This document shows positions 1 to 9,018 of a stretch of 64,000 bases of DNA, piece after piece. Each line of letters begins with the position of its first letter. Within the stretch, counting starts at the first letter, position 1. The notes beneath the pieces were generated by a model. The model was not told where the DNA came from. It did no database searches and was given only the letters and a program-made list of their open reading frames with translations. Location: assembly GCA_902596655.1 (NCBI GenBank), contig CACJUX010000005.1, forward strand, positions 1 to 64,000, given 5' to 3'. The position numbers were made by a program, and so were the translations under genes. This DNA is from an uncultured SAR116 cluster alpha proteobacterium (GTDB lineage: Bacteria > Pseudomonadota > Alphaproteobacteria > Puniceispirillales > Puniceispirillaceae).

Positions 1-2747
1 TCTGGCCCAAGAAACACATCGACCCCAGGGAAACGGGCAAACGGAAAAACAGCTTCCTTGACGGCAACATGCGGTAGTGTCACCTCAGTCAGGTTGAAAT
101 CAGCCAGCTTTTCCCCGGCCATCAATCGTGCGGCGATTTTTGCCAGTGGCACCCCGGTTGTCTTAGCGACAAACGGCACGGTGCGGCTACCCCTTGGATT
201 GACTTCCAGCAGATAGATATCTTCCTCCTTGATTGCGAACTGTACATTCATCAACCCGACGACATTGAGCGCCAGTGCCAGCGCCTCGGTCTGGCGGCGC
301 AGCTCAGCAATCAGCGTTGCTGATAGGTTCTGTGGTGGCAGCGAGCAGGCGGAATCGCCAGAATGGATTCCGGCTTCCTCGATATGTTCCATGATCCCGC
401 CTATGTAGACATCCGTACCGTCACACAGCGCGTCGACATCGACTTCGATGGCATTATTCAGGAACTGGTCGATCAACACTGGATTGTCGCCGGAGACGAC
501 GACCGCATCGCGCATGTATCGATCTAGATCGGAGAGGTGATGGACCACTTCCATAGCCCGGCCACCAAGCACATAGGACGGCCTGATAACCACCGGCAGA
601 CCGACGCGCATGACAATTTCGCGGGCTTTGTCGGCAGAATGAGCGATCCCGTTTTCCGGCTGCAGCAGATCCAGCCTCTGCACCAGCTGCTGAAAGCGCT
701 CGCGGTCTTCTGCAAGGTCGATTGCATCCGGGCTTGTCCCAAGAATTGGGATCCCTGCAGCTTCAAGTGCGGCAGCAATCTTAAGCGGCGTCTGGCCTCC
801 AAGCTGCACGATCACTCCATGCAGCTTGCCATTCTGCCGTTCACGGCGGATCACCTCGATCACATCCTCATCGGTCAGCGGCTCAAAATACAGCCTGTCC
901 GACGTGTCATAATCGGTGGATACCGTTTCCGGGTTGCAGTTGATCATGATTGTTTCAAAGCCGGCATCTGCTAGCGAGTAGCAAGCATGCACACAGCAAT
1001 AGTCAAACTCGATTCCCTGGCCTATCCGGTTTGGTCCACCGCCAAGGATCACGACTTTCTTCCGCGCCGACGGCGCAGCCTCGCATTCGGCGCCGGCTGC
1101 ATTTTCATAGCTTGAATACATATAGGCTGTGTTCGAGGCAAATTCGGCCGCGCAGGTGTCGATCCGCTTGTATACAGGGTTGACTCCAGCGCTGTGTCGC
1201 TTGGCCATCACCGTGTCCACGCTCTCGCCCGCTAGGCTAGCTAGTCGGGCATCAGAAAAGCCCATTGATTTTAAATGCCTAAGCGCCACTGATTCCGCAG
1301 GAACACCCTCTACCCGAACCATCTCTTCGGCGTCGATGATAGCCGCAATCCGCTCGATGAACCATTTGTCCCAGCCGGTTGCCGCCTGCAGCTCATCCAG
1401 CGCGATGCCCGACCGGATTGACTGGGCGATCCGCAAGATTCGGAACGGCACCAGTTCTCCAAGCCAGCCTCGTTGGGGATCTTCGCCAAGTGTCCCATCG
1501 AGCGCAGGCATCGCCAGTTCGTCCAGTCCGGACAATCCAGTTTCCAATGAACGCAGTGCCTTTTGTAGGCTCTCTTCGAACGAGCGGCCAACAGCCATTG
1601 CCTCGCCAACTGATTTCATCGATGTCGACAGTTTGGCCTCGGCTCCAGCGAATTTCTCGAACGTAAAGCGTGGGATTTTCGTAACGACATAATCAATCGT
1701 TGGCTCGAAACTCGCCGGCGTGACGCCAGTGATATCATTCGCTAGCTCATCCAGCGTATACCCAACCGCAAGCTTTGCCGCCACCTTGGCGATTGGAAAG
1801 CCAGTAGCCTTTGACGCTAGCGCCGAGGACCGGCTAACACGCGGATTCATCTCGATTACCAGAATTCGGCCAGTGTTCGGACAGATTGCGAACTGCACAT
1901 TTGAGCCGCCAGTATCAACACCAATCTCGCGCAATACAGCAAGCGAAGCGTTGCGCAGCGCCTGATATTCTTTGTCCGTCAGGGTTAGCGCGGGCGCCAC
2001 GGTGATCGAATCTCCCGTATGCACGCCCATTGGATCTATATTCTCGATCGAGCATATGATAATACAGTTGTCTGCAGAGTCGCGCACAACCTCCATCTCG
2101 AACTCTTTCCAGCCTAGAACGGATTCCTCGATCAGCACCTCGCTCACCGGCGATAGCCGCAGGCCGTTGCGCACTATCTCCTCGAACTCGCTGCGGTTAT
2201 AGGCGATGCCCCCGCCTTCGCCGCCAAGCGTGTAGAACGGGCGGATAATTGCCGGCAGTCCGACAAAATCCAATCCGACCAGCGCATCCTCGAAATTGCT
2301 TATTGTCCGCGCTCTTGCACATTCCAGCCCGATTCGGCCCATCGCCTTACGGAATAGCTCGCGGTCCTCAGCCATCTCAATCGATTCGGTCCGCGCCCCG
2401 ATCATCTCGACACCATATTTTTCCAGTGTGCCATCATTAAAGAGCGACAATGCCGTATTCAATGCAGTCTGGCCTCCCATTGTCGGCAACAGCGCATCCG
2501 GTTTCTCGGCGGCGATGATTTGCGCCACTGTTGCTGGTGTGATTGGTTCGATATAGGTGGCGTCGGCCATTTCCGGGTCGGTCATGATTGTCGCTGGGTT
2601 AGAATTGACAAGAATGACGCGATAGCCGTCGGCCTTAAGCGCCTTGCAGGCCTGTGCCCCGGAATAGTCGAACTCACAGGCCTGGCCTATGATGATCGGT
2701 CCTGCACCAATGATCAGGATAGATTCGATTTCATTGCGGCGTGGCAT
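1..2747 (-). CDS. carB: carbamoyl-phosphate synthase large subunit, C-terminus cut off by window edge
   Basis: The large subunit makes carbamoyl phosphate from bicarbonate, two ATP and ammonia passed on from CarA, feeding pyrimidine and arginine synthesis. The minus frame is open from the ATG at 2747 to the window edge, giving about 915 residues of a family usually near 1070-1080. It starts [18 protein letters not shown], and the second ATP-grasp half restarts around [18 protein letters not shown], the internal duplication expected of CarB. Glycine-rich and EMNPR/EVNPR metal-binding motifs occur in both halves. It breaks off at VDVFLGP, just before or at the start of the allosteric MGS-like domain, so regulation by UMP or ornithine cannot be judged. 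It starts 2 nt after the carA stop, so the two are certainly co-transcribed. Confidence 0.97.
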   Translation of the reverse strand, partial: MPRRNEIESILIIGAGPIIIGQACEFDYSGAQACKALKADGYRVILVNSNPATIMTDPEMADATYIEPITPATVAQIIAAEKPDALLPTMGGQTALNTALSLFNDGTLEKYGVEMIGARTESIEMAEDRELFRKAMGRIGLECARARTISNFEDALVGLDFVGLPAIIRPFYTLGGEGGGIAYNRSEFEEIVRNGLRLSPVSEVLIEESVLGWKEFEMEVVRDSADNCIIICSIENIDPMGVHTGDSITVAPALTLTDKEYQALRNASLAVLREIGVDTGGSNVQFAICPNTGRILVIEMNPRVSRSSALASKATGFPIAKVAAKLAVGYTLDELANDITGVTPASFEPTIDYVVTKIPRFTFEKFAGAEAKLSTSMKSVGEAMAVGRSFEESLQKALRSLETGLSGLDELAMPALDGTLGEDPQRGWLGELVPFRILRIAQSIRSGIALDELQAATGWDKWFIERIAAIIDAEEMVRVEGVPAESVALRHLKSMGFSDARLASLAGESVDTVMAKRHSAGVNPVYKRIDTCAAEFASNTAYMYSSYENAAGAECEAAPSARKKVVILGGGPNRIGQGIEFDYCCVHACYSLADAGFETIMINCNPETVSTDYDTSDRLYFEPLTDEDVIEVIRRERQNGKLHGVIVQLGGQTPLKIAAALEAAGIPILGTSPDAIDLAEDRERFQQLVQRLDLLQPENGIAHSADKAREIVMRVGLPVVIRPSYVLGGRAMEVVHHLSDLDRYMRDAVVVSGDNPVLIDQFLNNAIEVDVDALCDGTDVYIGGIMEHIEEAGIHSGDSACSLPPQNLSATLIAELRRQTEALALALNVVGLMNVQFAIKEEDIYLLEVNPRGSRTVPFVAKTTGVPLAKIAARLMAGEKLADFNLTEVTLPHVAVKEAVFPFARFPGVDVFLGP

Positions 2748-2749
2748 TT

Positions 2750-3958
2750 CTAGCTCTTTCTAGCGTTCATCAGGTCGGTGAACCGGGTGAACAGATAGCG
2801 GCTGTCATGGGGACCAGGTGATGATTCGGGATGATACTGCACACAGAAAGCTGGTTTGTCCTTGTGCTGCAGCCCTTCGATCGACTGATCAAACAGCGAG
2901 ATATGCGAAACTTCCAGCGTGTCTGGCAGGCTATCCTGATCGACCACAAAGCCGTGATTCTGGCAAGTTATCTCGATCTTGCCGGTTGCCAGATCCTTGA
3001 CTGGATGGTTGGCACCGCGATGACCACGTTCCATCTTGAGTGTCTTTGCCCCCATTGCCAGCGCCATTAACTGATGTCCGATGCAGATGCCAAAAGTTGG
3101 CATGCCAGCGTCAATCAGGCTGGCAATTTCCGGTCCTGCATAGGTGGCGGTAGCTGCCGGGTCGCCCGGGCCATTGGAAAGAAACACCCCGTCCGGGCAC
3201 ATTGCCATGATTTCGGCGGCGCTGGTTGCGGCCGGCACCACTGTCACATTGCAGCCGGCGTCGGTCAGACAGCGCAGGATATTCTGCTTGCATCCAAAAT
3301 CCATGGCCACCACAGAGAGAGTGGCGTCGTTCTGCCGGTGCGCGGCTGTAGCAATATCCCAGCTTCCCTCATCCCAGTCATGAGTTGCGTAGGTCGTGAC
3401 CTCGGCTGCCAGATCCATACCGGTCAGGCCCGGCCAAGCGGCGGCAAGACTAACAAGCGGTTTGATGTCTATATCGCCCTTGGGCGCATGGCATATGACG
3501 CCATGTGGGGCGCCAGCGTCGCGGATGCGACACGTCAGCGCGCGTGTGTCGATGCCCGCAATGCCTGGCAAATTGTGCGTCTCCAGCCAATCACCAAGAT
3601 AGGTCTCGGCACGCCAGCTTGCCGGCGCAGTCACAGGTTGGCGCGTGATTATGCCGAGTGCGGCCGGCGTGTTCGTCTCAAAATCATTAGCGTTGGCGCC
3701 GACATTGCCAATATGTGGAAAGGTGAAAGTGATAATCTGCCCGGCATAGGACGGGTCAGTTATGATTTCCTGATAGCCAGTCATTGAGGTGTTGAAGCAG
3801 ATTTCGCCGACATTTGTCGTCGCAGCGCCAAACCCAATACCTGCGAAAACCGTTCCATCAGCGAGAACGAGCACTGCCGTTGGGTTCTCATGAGCCGCGC
3901 GAAGCGCAGCAAAGTTTTGGCCAGAGTGCGTAATCTGCCCCATTGGTTCCCTTGCCAA
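2750..3958 (-). CDS. carA: carbamoyl-phosphate synthase small (glutaminase) subunit
   Basis: This subunit hydrolyses glutamine and channels ammonia to CarB. An N-terminal small-subunit domain (roughly residues 25-165, with [20 protein letters not shown]) is followed by a class I glutamine amidotransferase domain with the nucleophile in GICIGHQ and the His/Glu pair in [12 protein letters not shown]. At 402 residues it is slightly longer than E. coli CarA (382); a second in-frame ATG at 3943 (MGQITHSGQ) would shorten the N-terminus by five residues and is equally possible. The carB start follows after 2 nt. A GC-rich hairpin lies in the probable leader, upstream at 3993-4009. Confidence 0.97.
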   Translation of the reverse strand: MAREPMGQITHSGQNFAALRAAHENPTAVLVLADGTVFAGIGFGAATTNVGEICFNTSMTGYQEIITDPSYAGQIITFTFPHIGNVGANANDFETNTPAALGIITRQPVTAPASWRAETYLGDWLETHNLPGIAGIDTRALTCRIRDAGAPHGVICHAPKGDIDIKPLVSLAAAWPGLTGMDLAAEVTTYATHDWDEGSWDIATAAHRQNDATLSVVAMDFGCKQNILRCLTDAGCNVTVVPAATSAAEIMAMCPDGVFLSNGPGDPAATATYAGPEIASLIDAGMPTFGICIGHQLMALAMGAKTLKMERGHRGANHPVKDLATGKIEITCQNHGFVVDQDSLPDTLEVSHISLFDQSIEGLQHKDKPAFCVQYHPESSPGPHDSRYLFTRFTDLMNARKS

Positions 3959-3992
3959 TCAGCAATGTAATCTAGTGTCGGCATCCCGGCTG

Positions 3993-4009
3993 CCCGCGCT
4001 AAACGCGGG
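3993..4009 (-). promoter_or_regulatory. GC-rich hairpin in the carA leader
   Basis: A perfect 6-bp CCCGCG/CGCGGG stem with a 5-nt loop lies about 35 nt upstream of the carA start. No T-run follows on the minus strand, so it is not a simple terminator. It could be a leader element affecting carAB translation or transcript stability; no known regulatory motif was recognised. Confidence 0.3.
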
Positions 4010-4276
4010 GTAGGACGTAAGCAGCTGTTGTGATACTAGAGCCCCCCCTGTGGGTCAAGCCTCCATCCCCAATATTACCCCCTATCGCAGCCGATTTTGC
4101 CAGCTTTTACAATCTTTGTTCTGAAATTGGCTGTTTTTCTTTAAAATAGCGCTAGGATAGATGACTTAATGTTTATCTTGCAGCTTCCTCCCGAAGCGTT
4201 TAAAAGCCTCGCAATTCCAATGTGGGGGTGGATGGCATCACAACCGGGTGTCGATGTGCAAAAGGGTAGCGGGACC

Positions 4277-4732
4277 ATGCGTGACGAGATTTCAACGGCG
4301 ATGAAAGAGGCGCTGAAGGCAAAAGACCAGCTGGCGCTTGGCACCATGCGTCTGATCAGCGCGGCGCTAAAGGACCGTGATATCGCCGCGCGCTCGAATG
4401 GCAATGCCGATGGCATTTCTGATGACGAAATTCTTGGCCTGCTCCAGACAATGATCAAACAGCGGAACGAATCGGCAAGGATGTACCGCGATGGTGATCG
4501 CCCTGAACTTGCTGAAACAGAAGAGCAGGAAATCGCCATTATTCAGCAATTCTTGCCACAACAGCTTGATAAGGCTGGCATGCAGGCGGCTATTGATTTT
4601 GCGATTGCCGAAATTGGAGCCAGTTCGGTCAAAGATATGGGTCAAGTCATGGCCTTCCTGAAGAAAGGTTATACCGGCCAGATGGATTTCTCCGCCGCCA
4701 GCAAAGCTGTCAAAGCAGCATTGATGGGCTAA
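4277..4732 (+). CDS. GatB/YqeY domain protein
   Basis: A 151-residue YqeY-family protein, the usual length for the family. The fold resembles the tail domain of the GatB subunit of tRNA amidotransferase, but its biochemical job is not well defined. It shows the typical MRDEISTAMKEAL start, an IAIIQQFLPQQLD segment and the C-terminal DMGQVMAFLKK motif. The reading frame is open further upstream to 4169, but homologous sequence begins at the ATG at 4277, so I chose that start. It lies upstream of dnaG, separated by about 160 nt of AT-rich DNA. The yqeY-dnaG-rpoD order is common in this class and suggests a loosely coupled replication/transcription cluster. Confidence 0.9.
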   Translation: MRDEISTAMKEALKAKDQLALGTMRLISAALKDRDIAARSNGNADGISDDEILGLLQTMIKQRNESARMYRDGDRPELAETEEQEIAIIQQFLPQQLDKAGMQAAIDFAIAEIGASSVKDMGQVMAFLKKGYTGQMDFSAASKAVKAALMG

Positions 4733-4891
4733 TCTGCCACGCAGTGGCGGCCTGAAATCTGGACTATGATTACATAATATTTTTTTATAAAATCTGGGTC
4801 TTTAGTCTGCTGCCATCTGGTATCAAACGGCACGGTGCGCTATTTAAATCTCAGCTTTGCTTTTCACCCGCATGTTTAGGAACTTTCACAG

Positions 4892-6601
4892 ATGGCAGTG
4901 CCACCGGAATATATCGAGGATCTGCGCCATCGCATTCCGCTATCCGAGGTCATTGGCAAACGCGTAAAGCTGATCCGCAAGGGGCGGCGTTTTATCGGCC
5001 TGTGTCCGTTCCATTCGGAAAAGACACCCTCGTTTTCAGTGGTTGATGATGATGGCTTCTATCACTGTTTTGGCTGCGGCGTGCATGGCGATGCCATTTC
5101 CTTCCTTCGCGAGACAGATGGCCTCAGTTTCATGGAGGCGGTTACTCGGCTTGCCGAAATGGCCGGCATTCCGGTACCGCACGGCACGCCTCAGGATCCG
5201 GCCAAGCTGCAGCAGCGAAAGACCATTCTCGATATTCTGGAGACGACTGCGCGCTTCTTTCAGGAAGCCCTGCGCAAGGATGAGGGCGAGGCTGCCGCGC
5301 GCTACATCCGCAATCGCGGACTTGCCGCCGAGACGGTTAATACCTACCGCCTTGGTTACGCGCCACGCAGCGGGTTGCGGGCAGCACTCGCGGCTCGGGG
5401 GTTCAGCGATGCCGACATGCTAGCCGCTGGGGTGATCCGCAAATCTGATCGCGATGGTTCGCTGTTTGATTATTTCCGTGACCGGGTGATGTTTCCAATC
5501 GAGAGTCAACAGGGCAAGGTGATCGCCTTTGGCGCGCGGGCGCTTGGTGACGCTCAGCCAAAATATCTGAATTCGGGTGAAGGGCCGACTTTCTCCAAAA
5601 AAATGGTGCTCTATGGTTTGGTGCAGGCGCGTGAGGGGCTGCGCCGCAAGTTGCCACTCGTCGTGAGCGAAGGCTATATGGATGTCATCGCTATTCAGCG
5701 CAGCGGCACTGCCGCCGCGGTGGCGCCGCTTGGCACCGCGCTGACCGAGGAACAGATCGTCTTGCTGTGGAAGTTGCATGATGAGCCGATCCTGTGCTTC
5801 GATGGCGACTCCGCTGGAACTCGCGCCCATTTGCGCGCGCTTTTACGGATACTGCCATTGCTGACCCCAGGTAAATCCGCGCGTCTTGCTATTATGCCCG
5901 AAGGCAAGGACCCCGACGACGTTTTGCGCGAGAGTGGCAATGATGGCTTTTTGAAGTATCTGGCGGTGGCGCGTTCGCTGATCGACAGCCTTTGGGTTTC
6001 GGTTGCCAGCCAGCACGATCTACGGCAACCCGAATCTCGTGCGCGTTTCTGGCAGGAAATTCGTGGTCAGGTCCGTCTGATTGGCAACAATCAGGTGCGC
6101 AGCGCCTATGGGGACGAGATCGAATCGCGCATTGCCGCAATGCGCACCGCCGGACGCCAGCAGGCTAGCTCGCCGCTGTTTCGTCCGGTGTCGGTTCGAC
6201 GGCCACGTGCCGGGATGATCAACCGACATCGTGTTGTTCTGGCGCTTTGTTTGGCACATCCACAGCTGATTTCTGGCATCTACGAACAGCTACTCCGGAT
6301 GGAGTCTGGTGATGCTGGTCTCGAATCGCTAAAAAAAGCAGCGATTGACGCCGTTATTAGTGATCCGGACCTTGACGTTGCGGCGTTAAAACATCATTTA
6401 TCGACAAAAGGTTTCAAAGATCAGGTGTTAGGACTGTCGGGGGATGAAATGAGGGCGCGGCTTGGGTGTGACCCGGCCTCTCTATCCAGTTTAGACGCCA
6501 GTCGACAGCTGGAGGAACTTGTAAACCTTGTCAGCGGAAAATCAGGAGTATTCTCTGATACGACCCAGACACTGAAATCATTTCGGCCAGCAGGTCGTTG
6601 A
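4892..6601 (+). CDS. dnaG: DNA primase
   Basis: Synthesises RNA primers at the replication fork. The N-terminal CHC2 zinc domain is clear: Cys38-x2-His41 followed by Cys59-x2-Cys62. The catalytic core and TOPRIM domain follow, with the acidic motifs EGYMDVIA and CFDGDSAG and the downstream KDPDD. The C-terminal helicase-binding region (from about residue 440, NRHRVVLALCLAHPQ) is present but short and ends in a poorly conserved tail, SGKSGVFSDTTQTLKS. The protein is 569 residues, whereas alphaproteobacterial primases are often above 600, so the last helices that contact DnaB may be reduced. I saw no continuation in another frame that would indicate a frameshift. rpoD follows 167 nt downstream, the classic macromolecular-synthesis arrangement. 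Confidence 0.96.
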   Translation: MAVPPEYIEDLRHRIPLSEVIGKRVKLIRKGRRFIGLCPFHSEKTPSFSVVDDDGFYHCFGCGVHGDAISFLRETDGLSFMEAVTRLAEMAGIPVPHGTPQDPAKLQQRKTILDILETTARFFQEALRKDEGEAAARYIRNRGLAAETVNTYRLGYAPRSGLRAALAARGFSDADMLAAGVIRKSDRDGSLFDYFRDRVMFPIESQQGKVIAFGARALGDAQPKYLNSGEGPTFSKKMVLYGLVQAREGLRRKLPLVVSEGYMDVIAIQRSGTAAAVAPLGTALTEEQIVLLWKLHDEPILCFDGDSAGTRAHLRALLRILPLLTPGKSARLAIMPEGKDPDDVLRESGNDGFLKYLAVARSLIDSLWVSVASQHDLRQPESRARFWQEIRGQVRLIGNNQVRSAYGDEIESRIAAMRTAGRQQASSPLFRPVSVRRPRAGMINRHRVVLALCLAHPQLISGIYEQLLRMESGDAGLESLKKAAIDAVISDPDLDVAALKHHLSTKGFKDQVLGLSGDEMRARLGCDPASLSSLDASRQLEELVNLVSGKSGVFSDTTQTLKSFRPAGR

Positions 6602-6768
6602 TTGTGCGGGGGGTGTGATTGCAGGTGGGCAAGGTGCGCACCCACCACCCCGCCGATTGTTTGCGACAGGCTTCGCATGGTGGACTGCTGGTGAGGCATT
6701 ATTGATTGGCGCGGAATGTCCTCTTAGGAAAAGTACAGTGCCGCAGATCACGGAGACGGTTAGACTCT

Positions 6769-8787
6769 ATGGCAGCAAAAGCAAACAAACAGGTGGAACC
6801 GGAGGTAAACTCAGCTGACGCTGCCGTCGAGGCTGCTAATACTGATGCCGCCCAGCAGACAATCAAGACGCTTCTAAAGATTGGCAAGGAGCGTGGCTTT
6901 GTTTCCCATGATGAATTGAATGCTGCCCTGCCGGCTGAGGATTTTACCTCCGAACAGATTGATGACGTGATGTCGACCCTATCTGAGATGGGCGTGTCTG
7001 TCGTTGATAACGCTGAGAGTGACGAAAATGGCGATGACGCTGAGGGAGAGGGGCGTGCTTCCGGCAATCTATCTGACAGCGATGTTTCGGGAACTGATGA
7101 TCCGGTGCGCATGTATTTGCGCGAGATGGGCAGTGTTGAACTGTTGTCGCGGGAGGGCGAGATCGCCATTGCCAAGCGCATCGAAGCTGGCCGTGAGATG
7201 ATGATTGGCGGCATTTGCGAATCGCCGCTGACTATTCGGGCGTTGCTGAATTGGCGCGATCAGATTGCCGATGGTGTCGTGCCGCTGCGCGATATCATAG
7301 ATCTGGAAACAACTTACACCAAGCTGAATGGTGTCCCAGTGACTGAAACTGATGGTGTCACGTCGCTCGAGGATGGTATTTCCGACGGGGATTTCGTGGA
7401 TGCAGGATCTGAGGACGAAGAACCAGAAGCTGAAGAAGAGGATGGTGATGACGATAGCGGTGACAGCGATACAGACACTTCGACCCGTGATGCCAATGAC
7501 GATCATGATGACACTGACGATCTGAGCATCTCGCTGGCGGCAATGGAGGACTCGATTCGTGATCAAATGATGTATCTGTTTGACGAGATCAGCGTGACTT
7601 TCAAAGCGTTTTCGAAATCGCAGGAGCGACGGTTGGCTCGCATGGCGGCGCGGCAATCCTTAATCCCGCGTAGCGAGGCCTCGCATTTTGATCTTAAGAT
7701 TCGTCTAGTCGAGCTTATGGGTGATTTGCATTTCAACTCGAACCGCATAGAGTGGCTGTCCGAACAGCTGTTTACACATAATCGTCATGTCACCACGCTT
7801 GAGGGTCAGCTGATGCGCGCCGCGCTTGATTGCGGCATTTCTCGTGATCAGCTGTTGACGGCCTGGACTGGGAGTGAATGCACCAAGGACTGGCCCGGCA
7901 CCTCCGTTTCTGGCAAGAGCTGGAAGAAACTCACCGACAACCATGCGGATGCGCTCTCCGAAATTCAGAACAAGATCCGGCATATCGTCGATGACATGGG
8001 GCTGTCAATTTCCGAATTTCGCGAGGTGATCCAGACAATTCAGCGCGGTCAGCGTGAGGCGGCGCGGGCAAAAAAGGAAATGGTCGAGGCCAATCTGCGC
8101 CTCGTCATCTCGATTGCCAAGAAATACACCAATCGCGGCCTGCAGTTTCTTGATCTTATTCAGGAAGGAAATATTGGGCTGATGAAAGCGGTCGACAAAT
8201 TTGAGTATCGCCGCGGCTACAAATTTTCTACCTATGCCACTTGGTGGATCCGTCAGGCGATCACAAGGTCGATTGCTGATCAGGCGCGCACCATTCGCAT
8301 TCCTGTGCATATGATCGAGACGATCAATAAGCTGGTCCGCACCTCGCGCCAAATGCTGCATGAGATTGGCCGGGAGCCGACGCCGGAGGAGCTAGCTGAA
8401 AAGCTATCGATGCCAATCGACAAGGTCCGAAAGGTGTTGAAAATCGCCAAGGAGCCGATCTCGCTGGAGACACCGATTGGCGATGAGGAAGACAGCCATC
8501 TCGGGGATTTCATTGAGGACAAGAACGCCGTACAGCCGCTTGAAGCGGCGATCCATGCCAATCTGCGCGAAACCACCACGAGGGTACTTGCCAGCCTGAC
8601 TGCCCGCGAGGAGCGCGTGCTGCGCATGCGGTTTGGCATCGGCATGAATACCGACCACACGCTCGAAGAGGTTGGCCAGCAATTCAGCGTTACGCGTGAG
8701 CGCATACGCCAGATTGAGGCTAAGGCGCTGCGTAAACTTAAACATCCCTCACGCTCGCGCAAGTTGCGCAGCTTCCTCGAAAGTTGA
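6769..8787 (+). CDS. rpoD: RNA polymerase primary sigma factor (sigma-70)
   Basis: The housekeeping sigma factor, 672 residues. Region 1.1 ([20 protein letters not shown]) is present. Region 1.2 is [21 protein letters not shown] long non-conserved region carries a strongly acidic stretch around residues 205-250, typical of alphaproteobacterial RpoD. Region 2 contains [31 protein letters not shown] and [14 protein letters not shown]. Region 3 is [13 protein letters not shown], and region 4.2 contains [19 protein letters not shown]. The frame is open upstream to 6706, but the alanine/lysine-rich start MAAKANKQ at 6769 is the likelier beginning. A tRNA gene follows 75 nt after the stop. Confidence 0.97.
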   Translation: MAAKANKQVEPEVNSADAAVEAANTDAAQQTIKTLLKIGKERGFVSHDELNAALPAEDFTSEQIDDVMSTLSEMGVSVVDNAESDENGDDAEGEGRASGNLSDSDVSGTDDPVRMYLREMGSVELLSREGEIAIAKRIEAGREMMIGGICESPLTIRALLNWRDQIADGVVPLRDIIDLETTYTKLNGVPVTETDGVTSLEDGISDGDFVDAGSEDEEPEAEEEDGDDDSGDSDTDTSTRDANDDHDDTDDLSISLAAMEDSIRDQMMYLFDEISVTFKAFSKSQERRLARMAARQSLIPRSEASHFDLKIRLVELMGDLHFNSNRIEWLSEQLFTHNRHVTTLEGQLMRAALDCGISRDQLLTAWTGSECTKDWPGTSVSGKSWKKLTDNHADALSEIQNKIRHIVDDMGLSISEFREVIQTIQRGQREAARAKKEMVEANLRLVISIAKKYTNRGLQFLDLIQEGNIGLMKAVDKFEYRRGYKFSTYATWWIRQAITRSIADQARTIRIPVHMIETINKLVRTSRQMLHEIGREPTPEELAEKLSMPIDKVRKVLKIAKEPISLETPIGDEEDSHLGDFIEDKNAVQPLEAAIHANLRETTTRVLASLTAREERVLRMRFGIGMNTDHTLEEVGQQFSVTRERIRQIEAKALRKLKHPSRSRKLRSFLES

Positions 8788-8862
8788 TTGCCTGATATAA
8801 ACAGTGTATCGCAATACATGCCGGTAGCGAAGCACCGACCGCCAACCGGCAAAGGCTAGAGT

Positions 8863-8939
8863 GGGCCTGTAGTTCAACTGGTTAGAACCCACGGCTCATA
8901 ACCGTGTTGTTGCAGGTTCGAGTCCTGCCGGGCCCACCA
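8863..8939 (+). tRNA. tRNA with CAT anticodon, probably tRNA-Ile2 (lysidine type)
   Basis: A complete 77-nt cloverleaf including encoded CCA. The acceptor stem is GGGCCTG/CGGGCCC with discriminator A (8936), the D-stem GTTC/GAAC, the anticodon stem CACGG/CCGTG with loop CTCATAA (anticodon 8897-8899), and the T-arm GCAGG-TTCGAGT-CCTGC. CAT is shared by initiator Met, elongator Met and Ile2. The paired first base G1-C72 excludes an initiator. The GGGCCTG acceptor stem resembles that of alphaproteobacterial tRNA-Ile(GAT), so Ile2 is favoured over elongator Met, but sequence alone does not settle it. If it is Ile2, the TilS encoded at about 50.8 kb would convert C34 to lysidine. Confidence 0.9.
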
Positions 8940-9018
8940 ACGCCTCATTTGGTCATTTTTCATAGCCGCTCAACAAGATTACATTGGACTGTAGACAATA
9001 CGGGTCGGGAAGACGACA

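Noticed and set aside
3074-3787. 237-codon plus-strand open frame
   Set aside because: It is antisense to carA, whose minus-strand motifs are unambiguous.
6602-6768. Frameshifted continuation of DnaG
   Set aside because: No frame after the dnaG stop resembles the usual primase C-terminal helices.
7069-7656. 195-codon minus-strand open frame
   Set aside because: It is a shadow of the rpoD acidic region; no conserved protein features.
8280-8852. 190-codon minus-strand open frame
   Set aside because: It runs antisense through conserved rpoD regions 3 and 4 and carries no motif.
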